Below are positions 25,373 to 34,174 of a stretch of 64,000 nucleotides of DNA, piece after piece; positions within the stretch are counted from its first letter, which is position 1, and each line of letters begins with the position of its first letter. The translations under genes were made by a program, and so were the position numbers. The DNA comes from RYN-124 sp033851845. Lineage in GTDB: Bacteria; Actinomycetota; Actinomycetes; Mycobacteriales; SCTD01. Below the pieces are notes generated by a model. It was not told where the DNA came from and searched no databases. It saw only the letters and a program-made list of their open reading frames with translations. The stretch covers positions 23,459-87,458 of the forward strand of contig JAWWOH010000036.1 of the NCBI GenBank assembly GCA_033851845.1, given 5' to 3'.

Positions 25373-26965
25373 CTAGCGGTGGCTGTCCCGGCTGATCCAG
25401 GTGGCGGGACCGCGCAGCGCGGGGCCGCTGACCTCGCGGATCACCACGCCCTGCATGTCCTGCGCCGCACCGTGCGGGTCGCCGGCCTCGTACGTCACGA
25501 TGTCGTCGTCGTTCTCTCCAGGCACTCGCTTCGTGCTGCAGTCGGCGAGCTTGGTGCAGGTGTCGACGGCCGTCGCGAAGACCCGGCCCTGGTCGCCCGG
25601 TGCGGCCACGATGTCGAGGAAGTCGTACATCCGGCCGCAGCGGCCGTTGCAGTCGCCACGGTGCACCGGATCCCACGTCGGGTTGGCGGTGTTGGACAGG
25701 AACAGCGGGTTGGCCGACAGCGCGTCGGTTGACATCACGACGTAGCTGTTCCACGGGCGGGCCTTGTCCTTCGTGCCCTCGGTCGTCGTACCCGGGAACG
25801 TGATCGCCAGCCGGCCGGGATCACCGACGTCGATGGTGGGGAAGTCGGTGGCCTTCACACCCGGCGGCGCGATCATCAGCGGCGTGCTCCAGTGCTCGCC
25901 GTGGTCGCGGCTGATCGACAGGTACGGCAGGTTGAACTTGTTGTCCTGCCAGACGTAGTAGAGGTTGTCCTTCTTGTCGACGGCTACCGACGCCTGCTGG
26001 CCGGACATGCCGATGCCGGAAGACACCTGCACGTCGTGGAAGGTGTTGGCGGCGTCGCTCGAGATGCCGATCATCGGGATCTGGCAGTAGCCACGAGGGA
26101 CGAACAGCCGCCCGAAGCGGTCGGTGACGGCATGGCCGTGCAGGCTCCCGCAGATGCCCTCGTTGTGGTCGCTGTCGAAGCTGGCGAGATACTCGGGGTT
26201 GAAGGCCTCATAGCCCGTCTGGTTGCCCTGCACGAAAGTGCGGCCGCCATCGAAGCTGCGCGCACAGGCGCCGTACCCGATGGAGTTGACGCAGTAGTAC
26301 AAGACCTTCTGGTACGCCGGGTCGAGCAGTGGCACCGTCACGCCTTCGGGCTCGACGCCGCTGACGAGCGTCTGGTGATCGTTGACGCCGGTGCTGGTGA
26401 GCACCGTGTCCGTCCAGCTCTTGCCGTCGTCGTCCGAGTAGGCAAGGTGCGCCCCGTTGACGCCCTGCAGGTCGATGTCGAAGATGCGGCCGTTGCCCTT
26501 GGACACGTTGGGGTCCACGAAGATGTACGGGTCGGTCGAGACGACCATCGTGTTCTGACCCCCCACCGCGGGCTGGGCCTCCTTCCACGTTCGGCCGCCG
26601 TCGGTCGACTTCTCCACCAGCGTCCGCGGCTCGTTCTTCGGCGGGTTGCCGGGGATCGCGTCGAACGCGGCGGCCACGGTGTAGATGTCGCCGTTCTTGG
26701 CCACGCCCAGGGTCGGCTCTGCCGCCTTGCGCCCGACGTAGCTCTGCGCCAGCACGAGGGGACCCCCGCCGTACGAGATCTGCGTGTTCTGCGGCAGGTC
26801 CTTGGGCTGCGCCGTCAGGTGCAACCCGTGGTACGCCGCGAAGCCACCAGGATCGCCGCCGAAGGTCCCGGCTCCGAGCTCACTGCTTCCTGCCTGTGAG
26901 GTGGCGGTGAGCGTGACGATCGCGCCGATGGCGAGTCCGGCGATCGCGATGGTCCGACGAGACAT
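25373..26965 (-). CDS. Secreted sialidase-like beta-propeller protein
   Basis: 530 residues with a signal peptide (MSRRTIAIAGLAIGAIVTLTATSQAG). Asp-box/BNR-like repeats include EKSTDGGRTW, YSDDDGKSW, RSFDGGRTF and SISRDHGEHW, which form a six-bladed-type propeller. Cys residues concentrate in the C-terminal half (CNGRCGRMYDF, DTCTKLADC, with CGSLHG and GYCQIP nearby), suggesting disulphides after export. It is related in style to exo-alpha-sialidases, but I do not see the full Arg-triad/Tyr-Glu set, so enzyme activity is unproven. A GGAG ribosome-binding site precedes ATG 26965. Together with the neighbours at 19654-22086 and 28380-30632 it makes three such exoproteins within 11 kb. Confidence 0.82.
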   Translation of the reverse strand: MSRRTIAIAGLAIGAIVTLTATSQAGSSELGAGTFGGDPGGFAAYHGLHLTAQPKDLPQNTQISYGGGPLVLAQSYVGRKAAEPTLGVAKNGDIYTVAAAFDAIPGNPPKNEPRTLVEKSTDGGRTWKEAQPAVGGQNTMVVSTDPYIFVDPNVSKGNGRIFDIDLQGVNGAHLAYSDDDGKSWTDTVLTSTGVNDHQTLVSGVEPEGVTVPLLDPAYQKVLYYCVNSIGYGACARSFDGGRTFVQGNQTGYEAFNPEYLASFDSDHNEGICGSLHGHAVTDRFGRLFVPRGYCQIPMIGISSDAANTFHDVQVSSGIGMSGQQASVAVDKKDNLYYVWQDNKFNLPYLSISRDHGEHWSTPLMIAPPGVKATDFPTIDVGDPGRLAITFPGTTTEGTKDKARPWNSYVVMSTDALSANPLFLSNTANPTWDPVHRGDCNGRCGRMYDFLDIVAAPGDQGRVFATAVDTCTKLADCSTKRVPGENDDDIVTYEAGDPHGAAQDMQGVVIREVSGPALRGPATWISRDSHR

Positions 26966-27105
26966 CAGGGCACTCCAGGCAGTGGGCGAGCAAGGTTTCC
27001 GGGTTGTCTTCTCGCTGGCCTGGTGAATTCCTGCCGGCAGTCCGGTTGGTGGATGCTGGTCCAGTGAATGCGGAACCGAGGGTGGGCAGCCCGCGTCCCA
27101 TCGGC

Positions 27106-27708
27106 ATGAGACTCGCCCTCGTCGCTGCGGTCATCGCGGCGGCGGCCGCCTGCGGTGGTTCCAATGCCGACCAGCACCTGGCCGTGTCGCCGCCCCGCGG
27201 CACACAGCCGCCGCTGCAGGAGGCAAGTGCCGTTCCCGCGGACCCCGCCGAAGCCACGCCGTCCGACGCCGCCTACACACCTGGTCCAGCAACCGCTCGG
27301 GCGATGCCCGATGCGGCGTACGCCGGAACTGCCACCAGCGGCCCGGGCCACATCAGCTCACCACCGCCGTCATCGTCGCCGCGCCCTACGCCGGGCGCGA
27401 TCGACGGAACTGTGACGGTCACCGATGACGACAGCGGCAGCACCCTGCACGTGCGCGTCGGTCAGCGTCTCCGCGTCCGGCTCTCATCGGGCACGTGGGA
27501 TCCACCGGTCAGCTCGGCCGACTCGGTAGTGACGCGCCGCAGCAGCAACGGCGGCTACCCGACCGATCAGCCTGTCGATGCGGTGTTCGACGCGGTCGGC
27601 AGGGGGGCTGCTGACGTCACCGCGCAGTCGGACGCGGCCTGCTTCCACACCGAACCACGTTGTCTCATGGCCTCGCGCCAGTGGCAGGTCCACGTCGTCG
27701 TCGGCTAG
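27106..27708 (+). CDS. Putative lipoprotein with C-terminal chagasin-like beta domain
   Basis: 200 residues. MRLALVAAVIAAAAACGGS is a lipoprotein-type signal (Cys17 after A-A-A, a permissive lipobox). A long Pro/Ser/Thr-rich disordered linker is followed by about 85 residues (GTVTVTDDDSGSTLHVRVGQRLRVRLSSGTW...GRGAADVTAQSDAACFHTEP...WQVHVVV). That end segment resembles the all-beta I42/chagasin-like domains found on actinobacterial surface lipoproteins; two Cys there could pair. Role unknown. It is divergent from the sialidase-like gene. ATG 27106 was chosen because the signal peptide starts there. Confidence 0.65.
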   Translation: MRLALVAAVIAAAAACGGSNADQHLAVSPPRGTQPPLQEASAVPADPAEATPSDAAYTPGPATARAMPDAAYAGTATSGPGHISSPPPSSSPRPTPGAIDGTVTVTDDDSGSTLHVRVGQRLRVRLSSGTWDPPVSSADSVVTRRSSNGGYPTDQPVDAVFDAVGRGAADVTAQSDAACFHTEPRCLMASRQWQVHVVVG

Positions 27709-27745
27709 ACAGCGCTGCCTGGCAGGTGCTGGCACGATCACAGCC

Positions 27746-28315
27746 ATGCTTCTCCCGTTCACCCCCCTGCTGCCGGTCCGGACCGAGCGGCTGCTGCTCC
27801 GCGCGTTCCGCGCCGACGACTTCGACGCGCTACTGCCGATCCACTCGGACCCGGTCAACGTGCGCTACGTGCCCTTCGAGGCCAGGACGCCCGAGGACAT
27901 GCAGGTCGCGCTCGAGAAGAAGATCGCGGGCACGACGTTGGCCGCCGCCGGTGACGGCCTCGGGCTCGCCGTCACGCTCCACGACGGCACGCTGGTGGGC
28001 GACCTCAACGTGTTCCTGCACACGCCGGAGCACGGAACCGTCGAGCTCGGCTGGATGTTCGACCCCGCCCACAGCGGCCGCGGCTACGCGACGGAGGCCG
28101 TGCGCGCCCTGCTGGACCTGGTGTTCGGCGGCCTGCAGGCCCGACGGATGGTGGCCCGGGTCGAGGCTCGCAACACGGCATCGCTGCGCCTGTGCGAGCG
28201 GGTCGGCATGCGCAAGGAGGCCCACCTCGTGGAGAACGAGATCTTCAAGGCCGAGATCTCCAGCGAGGTCGACTACGCGCTGCTCGCGCGCGAGTGGCCG
28301 ATCGCACCGGCGTAG
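27746..28315 (+). CDS. GNAT family N-acetyltransferase (RimJ/RimL-like)
   Basis: 189 residues of the acetyltransferase_3 type: TERLLLRAFRADDFDALLPIHSD at the N terminus, ELGWMFDPAHSGRGYATEAVRALLDLVF as the acetyl-CoA pyrophosphate loop (G-R-G-Y-A-T), and ARVEARNTASLRLCERVGMRKEA as the C-terminal N-x-x-S-x-x-x-x-E-x-x-G motif. It probably acetylates an N-terminal or small-molecule amine; the acceptor is unknown. ATG 27746 is used because the family starts shortly before T-E-R-L-x-L-R. It converges on the LAATG-anchored protein gene with 64 nt between the stops. Confidence 0.9.
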   Translation: MLLPFTPLLPVRTERLLLRAFRADDFDALLPIHSDPVNVRYVPFEARTPEDMQVALEKKIAGTTLAAAGDGLGLAVTLHDGTLVGDLNVFLHTPEHGTVELGWMFDPAHSGRGYATEAVRALLDLVFGGLQARRMVARVEARNTASLRLCERVGMRKEAHLVENEIFKAEISSEVDYALLAREWPIAPA

Positions 28316-28379
28316 TCCGGCGTACTGGGAGGCACCTCGGTCGACCTTGCGGAGGTCAACCCCGGCTGAGGGCCTTCGG

Positions 28380-30632
28380 TCAGGCCCGCCGACGACGAAG
28401 TGCCACGGCGAGCGCGATGAGTCCGAGGCCGACCAGCGGCAGCTGCAGCCCGAGGCCCGTGGCCGCGAGGTTGCCGCCGCTGGGCGCTCCGGAGCCGCCA
28501 CCGGAGGCGGGCGGCGGGGCGCCGCCGCCCTTGGGCGGAGTCACCGGCGTGACCGGTGCGGCAGCGTTGCCGACGACGTGGTTGAACGGTGCCGTCTGGT
28601 CGAGCACGTTGATGACGCCCTCGGGGTTGCCCGACAAGGAGGCGAGCGTCGAGCCGGTGAACGCGGTCGCGCTGTAGATCGGTTGGCCGCGCTTCGCGCC
28701 GGGGATGTCGGCGAACGGCACATGCAGGGTGATGGTGCCGTTCGGCTTGTAGTCGCCCTTGATCGCGCGTGCGCTGTCGAAGGCCATGCTGATCTGCACC
28801 CCGGCCGGACTCGGTGCGCCGACGTCGCCGTCGAAGAACCGCGGTGCCTGACCGGCGACGCTCTCCATACCCGCGTAGTAGATGTGCCCGTTGCCTGGAG
28901 TCGCGGGGTTGTACGTCGTGAAGCGGGTGATCCACGTCCCCGTCGTACCGCCTGCCGTCGGGTTGATCTGCAGGCTCTCCAGCGACTTGACCTTCATCGT
29001 GATGACCAACCCCCCGGCGTCCTCGCTGACGGAGGCAGCCGTGAGGTCGACGTTGTCGCCGGCCGGTGTGCGGGTGCTGTTCGCGCTGTAGAGGCTGTCG
29101 CCGCTGCGATCGCTGATCGTGTTGACGGGCAGCGAGCCGTGCGGCGTCTTGCCCGCGATCATGGTCGGTCCACCGATCTGCTTCTGGTAGACCGGCGGGC
29201 CGTTCTCGGCAACCGCTCCGGTCGGCCCGGTCGTGAAGCTGTTGGACGTGTCGTCGACGTACACGAGGGCGAGGCCGCCGTCCTGGTCGACACCGAGGTT
29301 GAGGTAGTCACCGAGCGACCGGTCGCCCATCGACACCGTGCAGGTCGTGCCGGCTGTGCAGATCGGTCCGTACTTGATGGGGTGCTCGCTCGCCGTCACG
29401 ACGTCGTAGTGCGGGTTCGCGGCCAGCGCGTCGATGCTCTGCGCGACCTGCACCGAGAACTCCGCGTGCGCGAGGTCGTCGAAGGCGTACTTGCCGCTCT
29501 CGCCCTCTTCGTTCGCGTGGTACCACGCGACGGCGACCCGGCCCTCGCTGCCTGCGGTCAGCCACGGGAACGCGTTGGAGCCGTCCTTGCTGACAAGCAC
29601 GGACGGTCCCCAGGTGCTGCCACCGTCCTTGGACACGTTGACGTAGACGCCGTACGGCGCCTTCGGCTCCTGCGCGCTGTTGACGAGATAGAGGTTGCCG
29701 GCGCTGTCCTGCTGGATGGTCGGGAAGTTCGTCGACCCGCAGATGCCGGAGGTGTTGCCGTTCTTCAGCGGGCAGATGTCGCCGTTGACGAGCACGTCCT
29801 TCCAGGTCGCGGTCGTGACTGCCGCCTGCCCGCTGCCCGTGGTCGTCGGGTGGCCGACGCTCACGTAGACCGAGTTGCCGTTCTGCCCGCTGTGGGCGAT
29901 CACCAGGTCGCCCTTCTTCGTGAGGATCTGGTTGCCCGGCAGGCCCTCCTCGTTCGTCACGCAGTTGACGACACCGCCACCGAGGCAGTCCGGCCCCGGG
30001 TTCGCGTTGACGACCGGCGTGAAGTTGGCGCCGTCATGACTGACGATCTCGACCAGCTGATTGCCGATGGGGCTGTTCGGGCTCGTGTTGGACAGGACCG
30101 CGTCGTACTCCTCGTAGATCGCGAAATCCGGGTCACCGAGCTTGCCGTGGCTGGCATACCACATCCGGTCGACCGGGGTGTTCGGCGCAGAGGTGCAGGA
30201 GAAGTTGAAGGTCTTCCCGCCGTCGGTGCTGACCGCGTTGGACAGGTTCGAGAGGTTCTGCAGGTCGGACAGGTAGAGGTTGTCGCCCTCGTCACGCTGC
30301 AGCTCGGTGTCGCCGCCGCCCTGCGGGCATGTCAGCGGCTTGCCGACGCCGAACTGGCCCGGGATGAGCTGGAAGCTGTCGCCGCTGTCGAGGGAGTTCC
30401 AGATGAAGCTGTGCGCCTGCGACGAGCCGTTGGGCACGCTCGAGTACAGGACGTTCTTGGAGCTCACGACGATGTCCGGCTCGAAGCCCGAGCGCTGGTG
30501 ATCGATGATCACCTCGTGGCCGAAGACAGGGCCGGCCGGCGTGCTCGTCGCGGCGCCGGCCGGGAATGCGGCGGCGGCGGCACCGGCCAGAGCCAGAGCG
30601 GACAGGATCAGGGGCAGGCGACGCAGACGCAC
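28380..30632 (-). CDS. Surface-anchored sialidase-like beta-propeller protein with LAATG sorting signal
   Basis: 750 residues from GTG 30632 (GAGGAG upstream), with a signal peptide (LPLILSALALAGAAAAAFPAGAAT). BNR-like repeats (NSLDSGDSF, STDGGKTF, VSKDGGSTW) and long beta-rich blades follow, then a Gly/Pro-rich stalk (PKGGGAPPPASGGGSGAPSGG). The C terminus reads NLAATG, then a hydrophobic helix (LPLVGLGLIALAVAL) and a basic tail RRRRA. LAxTG instead of LPxTG is the preference described for class E sortases of high-G+C actinobacteria, so this is probably a cell-wall-linked protein. No sortase gene is in the window. Enzyme activity is not evident. Confidence 0.85.
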   Translation of the reverse strand: MRLRRLPLILSALALAGAAAAAFPAGAATSTPAGPVFGHEVIIDHQRSGFEPDIVVSSKNVLYSSVPNGSSQAHSFIWNSLDSGDSFQLIPGQFGVGKPLTCPQGGGDTELQRDEGDNLYLSDLQNLSNLSNAVSTDGGKTFNFSCTSAPNTPVDRMWYASHGKLGDPDFAIYEEYDAVLSNTSPNSPIGNQLVEIVSHDGANFTPVVNANPGPDCLGGGVVNCVTNEEGLPGNQILTKKGDLVIAHSGQNGNSVYVSVGHPTTTGSGQAAVTTATWKDVLVNGDICPLKNGNTSGICGSTNFPTIQQDSAGNLYLVNSAQEPKAPYGVYVNVSKDGGSTWGPSVLVSKDGSNAFPWLTAGSEGRVAVAWYHANEEGESGKYAFDDLAHAEFSVQVAQSIDALAANPHYDVVTASEHPIKYGPICTAGTTCTVSMGDRSLGDYLNLGVDQDGGLALVYVDDTSNSFTTGPTGAVAENGPPVYQKQIGGPTMIAGKTPHGSLPVNTISDRSGDSLYSANSTRTPAGDNVDLTAASVSEDAGGLVITMKVKSLESLQINPTAGGTTGTWITRFTTYNPATPGNGHIYYAGMESVAGQAPRFFDGDVGAPSPAGVQISMAFDSARAIKGDYKPNGTITLHVPFADIPGAKRGQPIYSATAFTGSTLASLSGNPEGVINVLDQTAPFNHVVGNAAAPVTPVTPPKGGGAPPPASGGGSGAPSGGNLAATGLGLQLPLVGLGLIALAVALRRRRA

Positions 30633-30754
30633 AGGGACTCCTCAGGACAGCTTTCGACTCGTCAGCCTTCTCCACTGACGGGCGCATACCTGCACCAGGC
30701 AACATCTCGATCGAGCCACGGAACAGACCAGGCTCCCCACACGCTGAGGTGAGC

Positions 30755-31159
30755 ATGACCTTCCCTGTTGAGAAGACCGACGAGCAGTGGCGCCAGGAAC
30801 TGACCCCGGAGGAGTACGCCGTACTCCGCAAGGCCGGGACCGAGCGGCCCTGGACGGGTGAGTACAACGAGACCAAGACCGAGGGCGTCTACTCGTGTCG
30901 CGCCTGCGGCGGCGAGCTGTTCACGTCGGATACCAAGTTCGACTCGCACTGCGGCTGGCCGAGCTTCTACGCGCCGACGTCCGAGGACAACGTGATCCTG
31001 CGTGAGGACAAGACCCTGGGCATGAAGCGGGTAGAGGTGCTCTGCGCCAGCTGCGGCTCGCACCTGGGGCACGTCTTCGACGACGCTCCCCAGACACCGA
31101 CCGGCGACCGCTACTGCATGAACAGCGTGTCGCTGCGACTCCAGCCCAAGGAGTCCTAG
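30755..31159 (+). CDS. msrB: Peptide-methionine (R)-S-oxide reductase
   Basis: 134 residues, the normal MsrB length. Zinc ligands are in SCRACGG (C48, C51) and LCASCGSHLGHVF (C97, C100). The catalytic cysteine is C121 in RYCMNSVSL. CGWPSFY is the conserved substrate-side motif, with C66 as a possible resolving Cys. It reduces R-methionine sulfoxide in oxidised proteins with thioredoxin, in the cytoplasm. GAGGTGAGC precedes ATG 30755. Its stop codon overlaps that of convergent hemQ in a CTAG. The msrB/hemQ adjacency matches the mycobacterial arrangement. Confidence 0.95.
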   Translation: MTFPVEKTDEQWRQELTPEEYAVLRKAGTERPWTGEYNETKTEGVYSCRACGGELFTSDTKFDSHCGWPSFYAPTSEDNVILREDKTLGMKRVEVLCASCGSHLGHVFDDAPQTPTGDRYCMNSVSLRLQPKES

Positions 31160-31863
31160 GGCAGCGAGGCGACGAGGTCGGCGGGCGACTTCATGCCGCC
31201 CGTGAAGAACGGCGTCTCGTGCTTCATGTGCAGTCGCGCCTTCGCACCACGCAGGTGCCGCATGATGTCGACGAGACGGTGCAGCTCGTCGGCCTCGAAC
31301 GCCAGCAGCCACTCGTAGTCGCCGAGCGCGAACGCGGCGACCGTGTTGGCCAGGACGTCCTCGTACTCCCGCGCCATGATGCCGTGCTCGCTGAGCATCG
31401 CCCGCCGCTCCGCGTCCGGCAGCAGGTACCACTCGAGCGATCGGTTGAAGGGGTAGACGCAGACGTACTTCTTCGGCTCGGTACGACGCAGGTACGCCGG
31501 GATGTGGTTCTTGTTGAACTCCGCCGGCCGGTGCAGGCCGACGCTCGACCAGACCGGCGCGAGGTGCCGGCCGAGCCGGGTCTGCCGGAACCGGCTGTAG
31601 GTGTCTTGCAGCACGTCGACATCGGGTGACGTCCACCAGATGAGGAGGTCGGCATCGGCCTTGAGGCCGCTCACGTCGTACGTGCCCCGGGTGTAGACGC
31701 CCTTCTCCAGCGCCGCGTCCAAGAACGCCTGCAGCTCCTCGGCGAGATCCACCCGCTCCGCGTCCGGCAGCGGCGTCACCGACTTGAACACGCTGTACAT
31801 CGTGTAGTGCAGCTGCTCGTTGAGCTCGCGTGCCTTCGTCGTCTCAGGCCTGTCGTCCGTCAT
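31156..31863 (-). CDS. hemQ: Coproheme decarboxylase / H2O2-dependent haem synthase HemQ (ChdC)
   Basis: 235 residues of the chlorite-dismutase-like fold. Conserved parts: ARELNEQLHYTMYSVFK, DLLIWWTSPDVDVLQDTYSRFRQTRLG, KKYVCVYPFNRSLEWYLLP (with the catalytic-tyrosine region), and FEADELHRLVDIMRHLRG, which contains the haem-binding histidine. It converts coproheme to haem b with H2O2, the last step of the coproporphyrin-dependent pathway used by actinobacteria. ATG 31863 lies inside the 3' end of hemG (20-nt overlap), so the two are translationally coupled. Confidence 0.95.
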   Translation of the reverse strand: MTDDRPETTKARELNEQLHYTMYSVFKSVTPLPDAERVDLAEELQAFLDAALEKGVYTRGTYDVSGLKADADLLIWWTSPDVDVLQDTYSRFRQTRLGRHLAPVWSSVGLHRPAEFNKNHIPAYLRRTEPKKYVCVYPFNRSLEWYLLPDAERRAMLSEHGIMAREYEDVLANTVAAFALGDYEWLLAFEADELHRLVDIMRHLRGAKARLHMKHETPFFTGGMKSPADLVASLP

Positions 31864-33214
31864 GCACACCATTGTGAAGCAGTACGCCGGCAGCCGCGTC
31901 CTGGCCGCTCTTGATCACAGCCGGCACACCTACCCCGTCGTACGCCGCACCGGCCACGGCGAGCCCGGCCGGCAGCGACTGCTTGATGCGGCGTACCCGG
32001 TCGAGATGCCCGACGGCGTACTGCGGCAGGCCGCCACCCCACCTGGTCACCCGGCTGTCCACCAGCGGGCCGACCGGACCGACGATGCGCTCGAGCTCTG
32101 CCAGCACGACCCGGACCAGCTCGCCGTCCTCGCGCTGCAGCTCGACCTCGTCGCCGTACCTGCCGACGCTGGCCCGGACCACCGCCGGCCCGGGGAGCGA
32201 CCACTTGCGGCTGGTGAAGGTCACCGCCTTCGTCGTGAGTCCCTCGACCGCCGGCACCAGGTATCCGCTCCCCCGCCCGGGGGTCTCGCCGTCGAGGACG
32301 AGCGTCACGATCGCGACGCTCGCGTAGTCGATGCCGGCGAGCTGTCCGGCCGCGGTAGGGGCGACGTCGCGCAGCAACCGGGCGGCCGGGGCAGCCGGCA
32401 CGGCCAGCACGACGGCGTTCGCCTCGAGATAGGACGGGTCAGCGGTCGACCCCGTCGTCAGTTGCCAGCCGGTGGGAGTCCGGTCGAGCGCGCGGACCGT
32501 CGTGCCCGTCTTGATCGTCGCGCCGGATGCCGCCGCGACGGCGGCCGGCAGCCGGCCCAAGCCACCGGGAAGACCGGCGAAGACGAGGCCACTCGCGGTC
32601 CCGCGCGCAGCGCGGGCGGCCAGGACGAGCGACCGGTGCGTCGTCAGCGCGGCGGCGAGCTGCGGCATCGTCGCCTGAAGCGACAGGCGATCCGCGCGAC
32701 CGGCGTACACCCCACCCAGCAGCGGGTCGACGAGCAGCTCCACCACCTCGCGACCGAGCCGCCGCCCTACCAGCTCGCCGACGGAGACGTCGTCGGTCAC
32801 CGGCCTCCCCGGCAGCACGAGGTCGAGCGGCACCCGGGCCAGACCACGAGCCGAGAGGACGTCGCTGCGGGCCAGCGTCGTCAGGTCCGCAGGTACGCCG
32901 AGCACCGTGCCGGTTGGCAGCGGCAGCAGCCGGCCACGGGCCCGGACGAAGGCCGCGCCCGTCGCCGGTGACGTCAGCTCGTCACCGAGTCCGGCAGCGA
33001 CAGCGAGGTCGACACCCTGCGGCACCCGCCGCAGCATGGAGTCCGCACCCTCGTCGACTGCGACGCCACCGACGTCACTCACGCGTAGCTTCCCGCCGAC
33101 CCGCGACGACGCCTCCACGACGATGACGTCGGCGACGTCACGCAGGGCGTACGCGGCGGCGAGACCCGCCATGCCACCCCCGACGACCGCGACGGTCGGA
33201 CGGGCAGTGGACAC
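31844..33214 (-). CDS. hemG: Protoporphyrinogen/coproporphyrinogen III oxidase (HemY/CgoX type)
   Basis: 456-residue FAD enzyme. VAVVGGGMAGLAAAYAL (ADP-binding Rossmann loop) and VVEASSRVGGKLRVSDVGG form the N-terminal FAD site. The C-terminal FAD motif is RIKQSLPAGLAVAGAAYDGVGVPAVIKSGQDAA. With HemQ next to it, the probable reaction is oxidation of coproporphyrinogen III to coproporphyrin III (CgoX) rather than the protoporphyrin route. The start is GTG 33214; TACTCT exactly 6 nt upstream supports it. In actinobacteria hemE usually sits directly beside it; here three unrelated genes lie in between. The hemY or cgoX symbols are used equally. Confidence 0.93.
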   Translation of the reverse strand: MSTARPTVAVVGGGMAGLAAAYALRDVADVIVVEASSRVGGKLRVSDVGGVAVDEGADSMLRRVPQGVDLAVAAGLGDELTSPATGAAFVRARGRLLPLPTGTVLGVPADLTTLARSDVLSARGLARVPLDLVLPGRPVTDDVSVGELVGRRLGREVVELLVDPLLGGVYAGRADRLSLQATMPQLAAALTTHRSLVLAARAARGTASGLVFAGLPGGLGRLPAAVAAASGATIKTGTTVRALDRTPTGWQLTTGSTADPSYLEANAVVLAVPAAPAARLLRDVAPTAAGQLAGIDYASVAIVTLVLDGETPGRGSGYLVPAVEGLTTKAVTFTSRKWSLPGPAVVRASVGRYGDEVELQREDGELVRVVLAELERIVGPVGPLVDSRVTRWGGGLPQYAVGHLDRVRRIKQSLPAGLAVAGAAYDGVGVPAVIKSGQDAAAGVLLHNGVHDGRQA

Positions 33215-33220
33215 GAATCG

Positions 33221-33226
33221 AGAGTA
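33221..33226 (-). promoter_or_regulatory. -10 element TACTCT, leaderless start of hemG
   Basis: On the minus strand, TACTCT is followed by 6 nt and then GTG 33214, putting +1 on the start codon of the hemG-hemQ operon. Confidence 0.55.
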
Positions 33227-33309
33227 GGTCGTGACGATCCCGATACCCGTCGAACGCAACCGGCGCGGATCCTGCGACGTCCAACCGGCAACCCGACCGA
33301 GGAGCTGCC

Positions 33310-34155
33310 ATGCGTCGCATCGCCGTTGTCATCGCCCTGCTCGTGCTGCTCGCCGGCTGCGGCGGAGGCGGCGAGAGCGCCGGCAGCGGGGCCATGTCGA
33401 AGGCTGCCGGCGCCGACGCCAAGGCCGCACCTCCCGCCGGCACGAGTGAGCAGGTGAAACCGGTCGTCGACAAGGCCAAGCCGGTCACCGTCCCGCGTTC
33501 CTTGATCCGCACGGCGCAGCTGCAGGTCCGCGTCGACGACGTGAAGAAGGCAGCGGCCGAGGCGGAGCAGACGGTCGAAGCGGCAGGCGGTGAGCGCTCG
33601 GATGAGCAGCTCGACCTGCAGGCATCGCACCCGACGGCATCGCTGCAGCTGCTCGTGCCGCCGGCTCGACTCGGGACCAGCCTGTCCCGGCTGAGCGCAC
33701 TCGGCGAGGAGCTCTCCCGTCGGCTCGGCACCGACGACGTCACCGACGAAGTCGTCGACCTCGACAGCCGGCTGGCCACGCAGCGCACCAGCGTCGCGCG
33801 CGTCCGCGCGCTGCTCGACCAGGCCGGCAACCTCAACGACGTCGTGCGCATCGAGGCCGAGCTCTCGCGACGGGAGGCCGACCTGGAGTCGTTGCAGCAA
33901 CGCGTGCGCGCCATCTCCGGCCAGGTCGCGATGTCGGAGATCACCCTCTCCCTCACCAGCCAGGCCCCAAAGCCGAAGCCGAAGCTGGCGACCACGATCG
34001 GGTTCACCAGCGGCCTCAACGGTGGCTGGCACGCCTTCACGGCGGCGGCGCGCGTCGCAGCCGCCGCGGTCGGCGCGCTGCTGCCGTTCCTCCCGGTGCT
34101 CGCGGTGGTGATCGGCGGGGCGCTCTGGTGGCGCCGTCGGGTCGCGGCGGCCTGA
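33310..34155 (+). CDS. DUF4349 lipoprotein
   Basis: 281 residues. MRRIAVVIALLVLLAGCGGGG is a classical lipoprotein signal (LLAGC). After a disordered linker comes a DUF4349 domain: SLIRTAQLQVRVDDVKKAAAEAEQTVEAAGG, then coiled-coil-rich RIEAELSRREADLESLQQRVRAISGQVAMSEITLSL. A transmembrane helix near the C terminus (VAAAAVGALLPFLPVLAVVIGGALWW) ends with a basic tail. The protein is therefore tethered at both ends, with the coiled-coil domain outside. Function of the family is unknown. GAGGAG precedes ATG 33310. It lies 19 nt upstream of the MFS gene. Confidence 0.88.
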   Translation: MRRIAVVIALLVLLAGCGGGGESAGSGAMSKAAGADAKAAPPAGTSEQVKPVVDKAKPVTVPRSLIRTAQLQVRVDDVKKAAAEAEQTVEAAGGERSDEQLDLQASHPTASLQLLVPPARLGTSLSRLSALGEELSRRLGTDDVTDEVVDLDSRLATQRTSVARVRALLDQAGNLNDVVRIEAELSRREADLESLQQRVRAISGQVAMSEITLSLTSQAPKPKPKLATTIGFTSGLNGGWHAFTAAARVAAAAVGALLPFLPVLAVVIGGALWWRRRVAAA

Positions 34156-34161
34156 CCGCCT

Positions 34162-34167
34162 TACGCT
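34162..34167 (+). promoter_or_regulatory. -10 element TACGCT before the MFS exporter start
   Basis: TACGCT predicts +1 at 34174, one base before GTG 34175, giving an essentially leaderless transcript for the exporter in addition to read-through from the lipoprotein gene. Confidence 0.5.
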
Positions 34168-34174
34168 CCGGCGC

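Noticed and set aside
28316..28379. GGTCGACC/GGTCAACC near-repeat between convergent genes as a terminator
   Set aside because: The stem is only 7 of 8 bp with a small loop; too weak to call.
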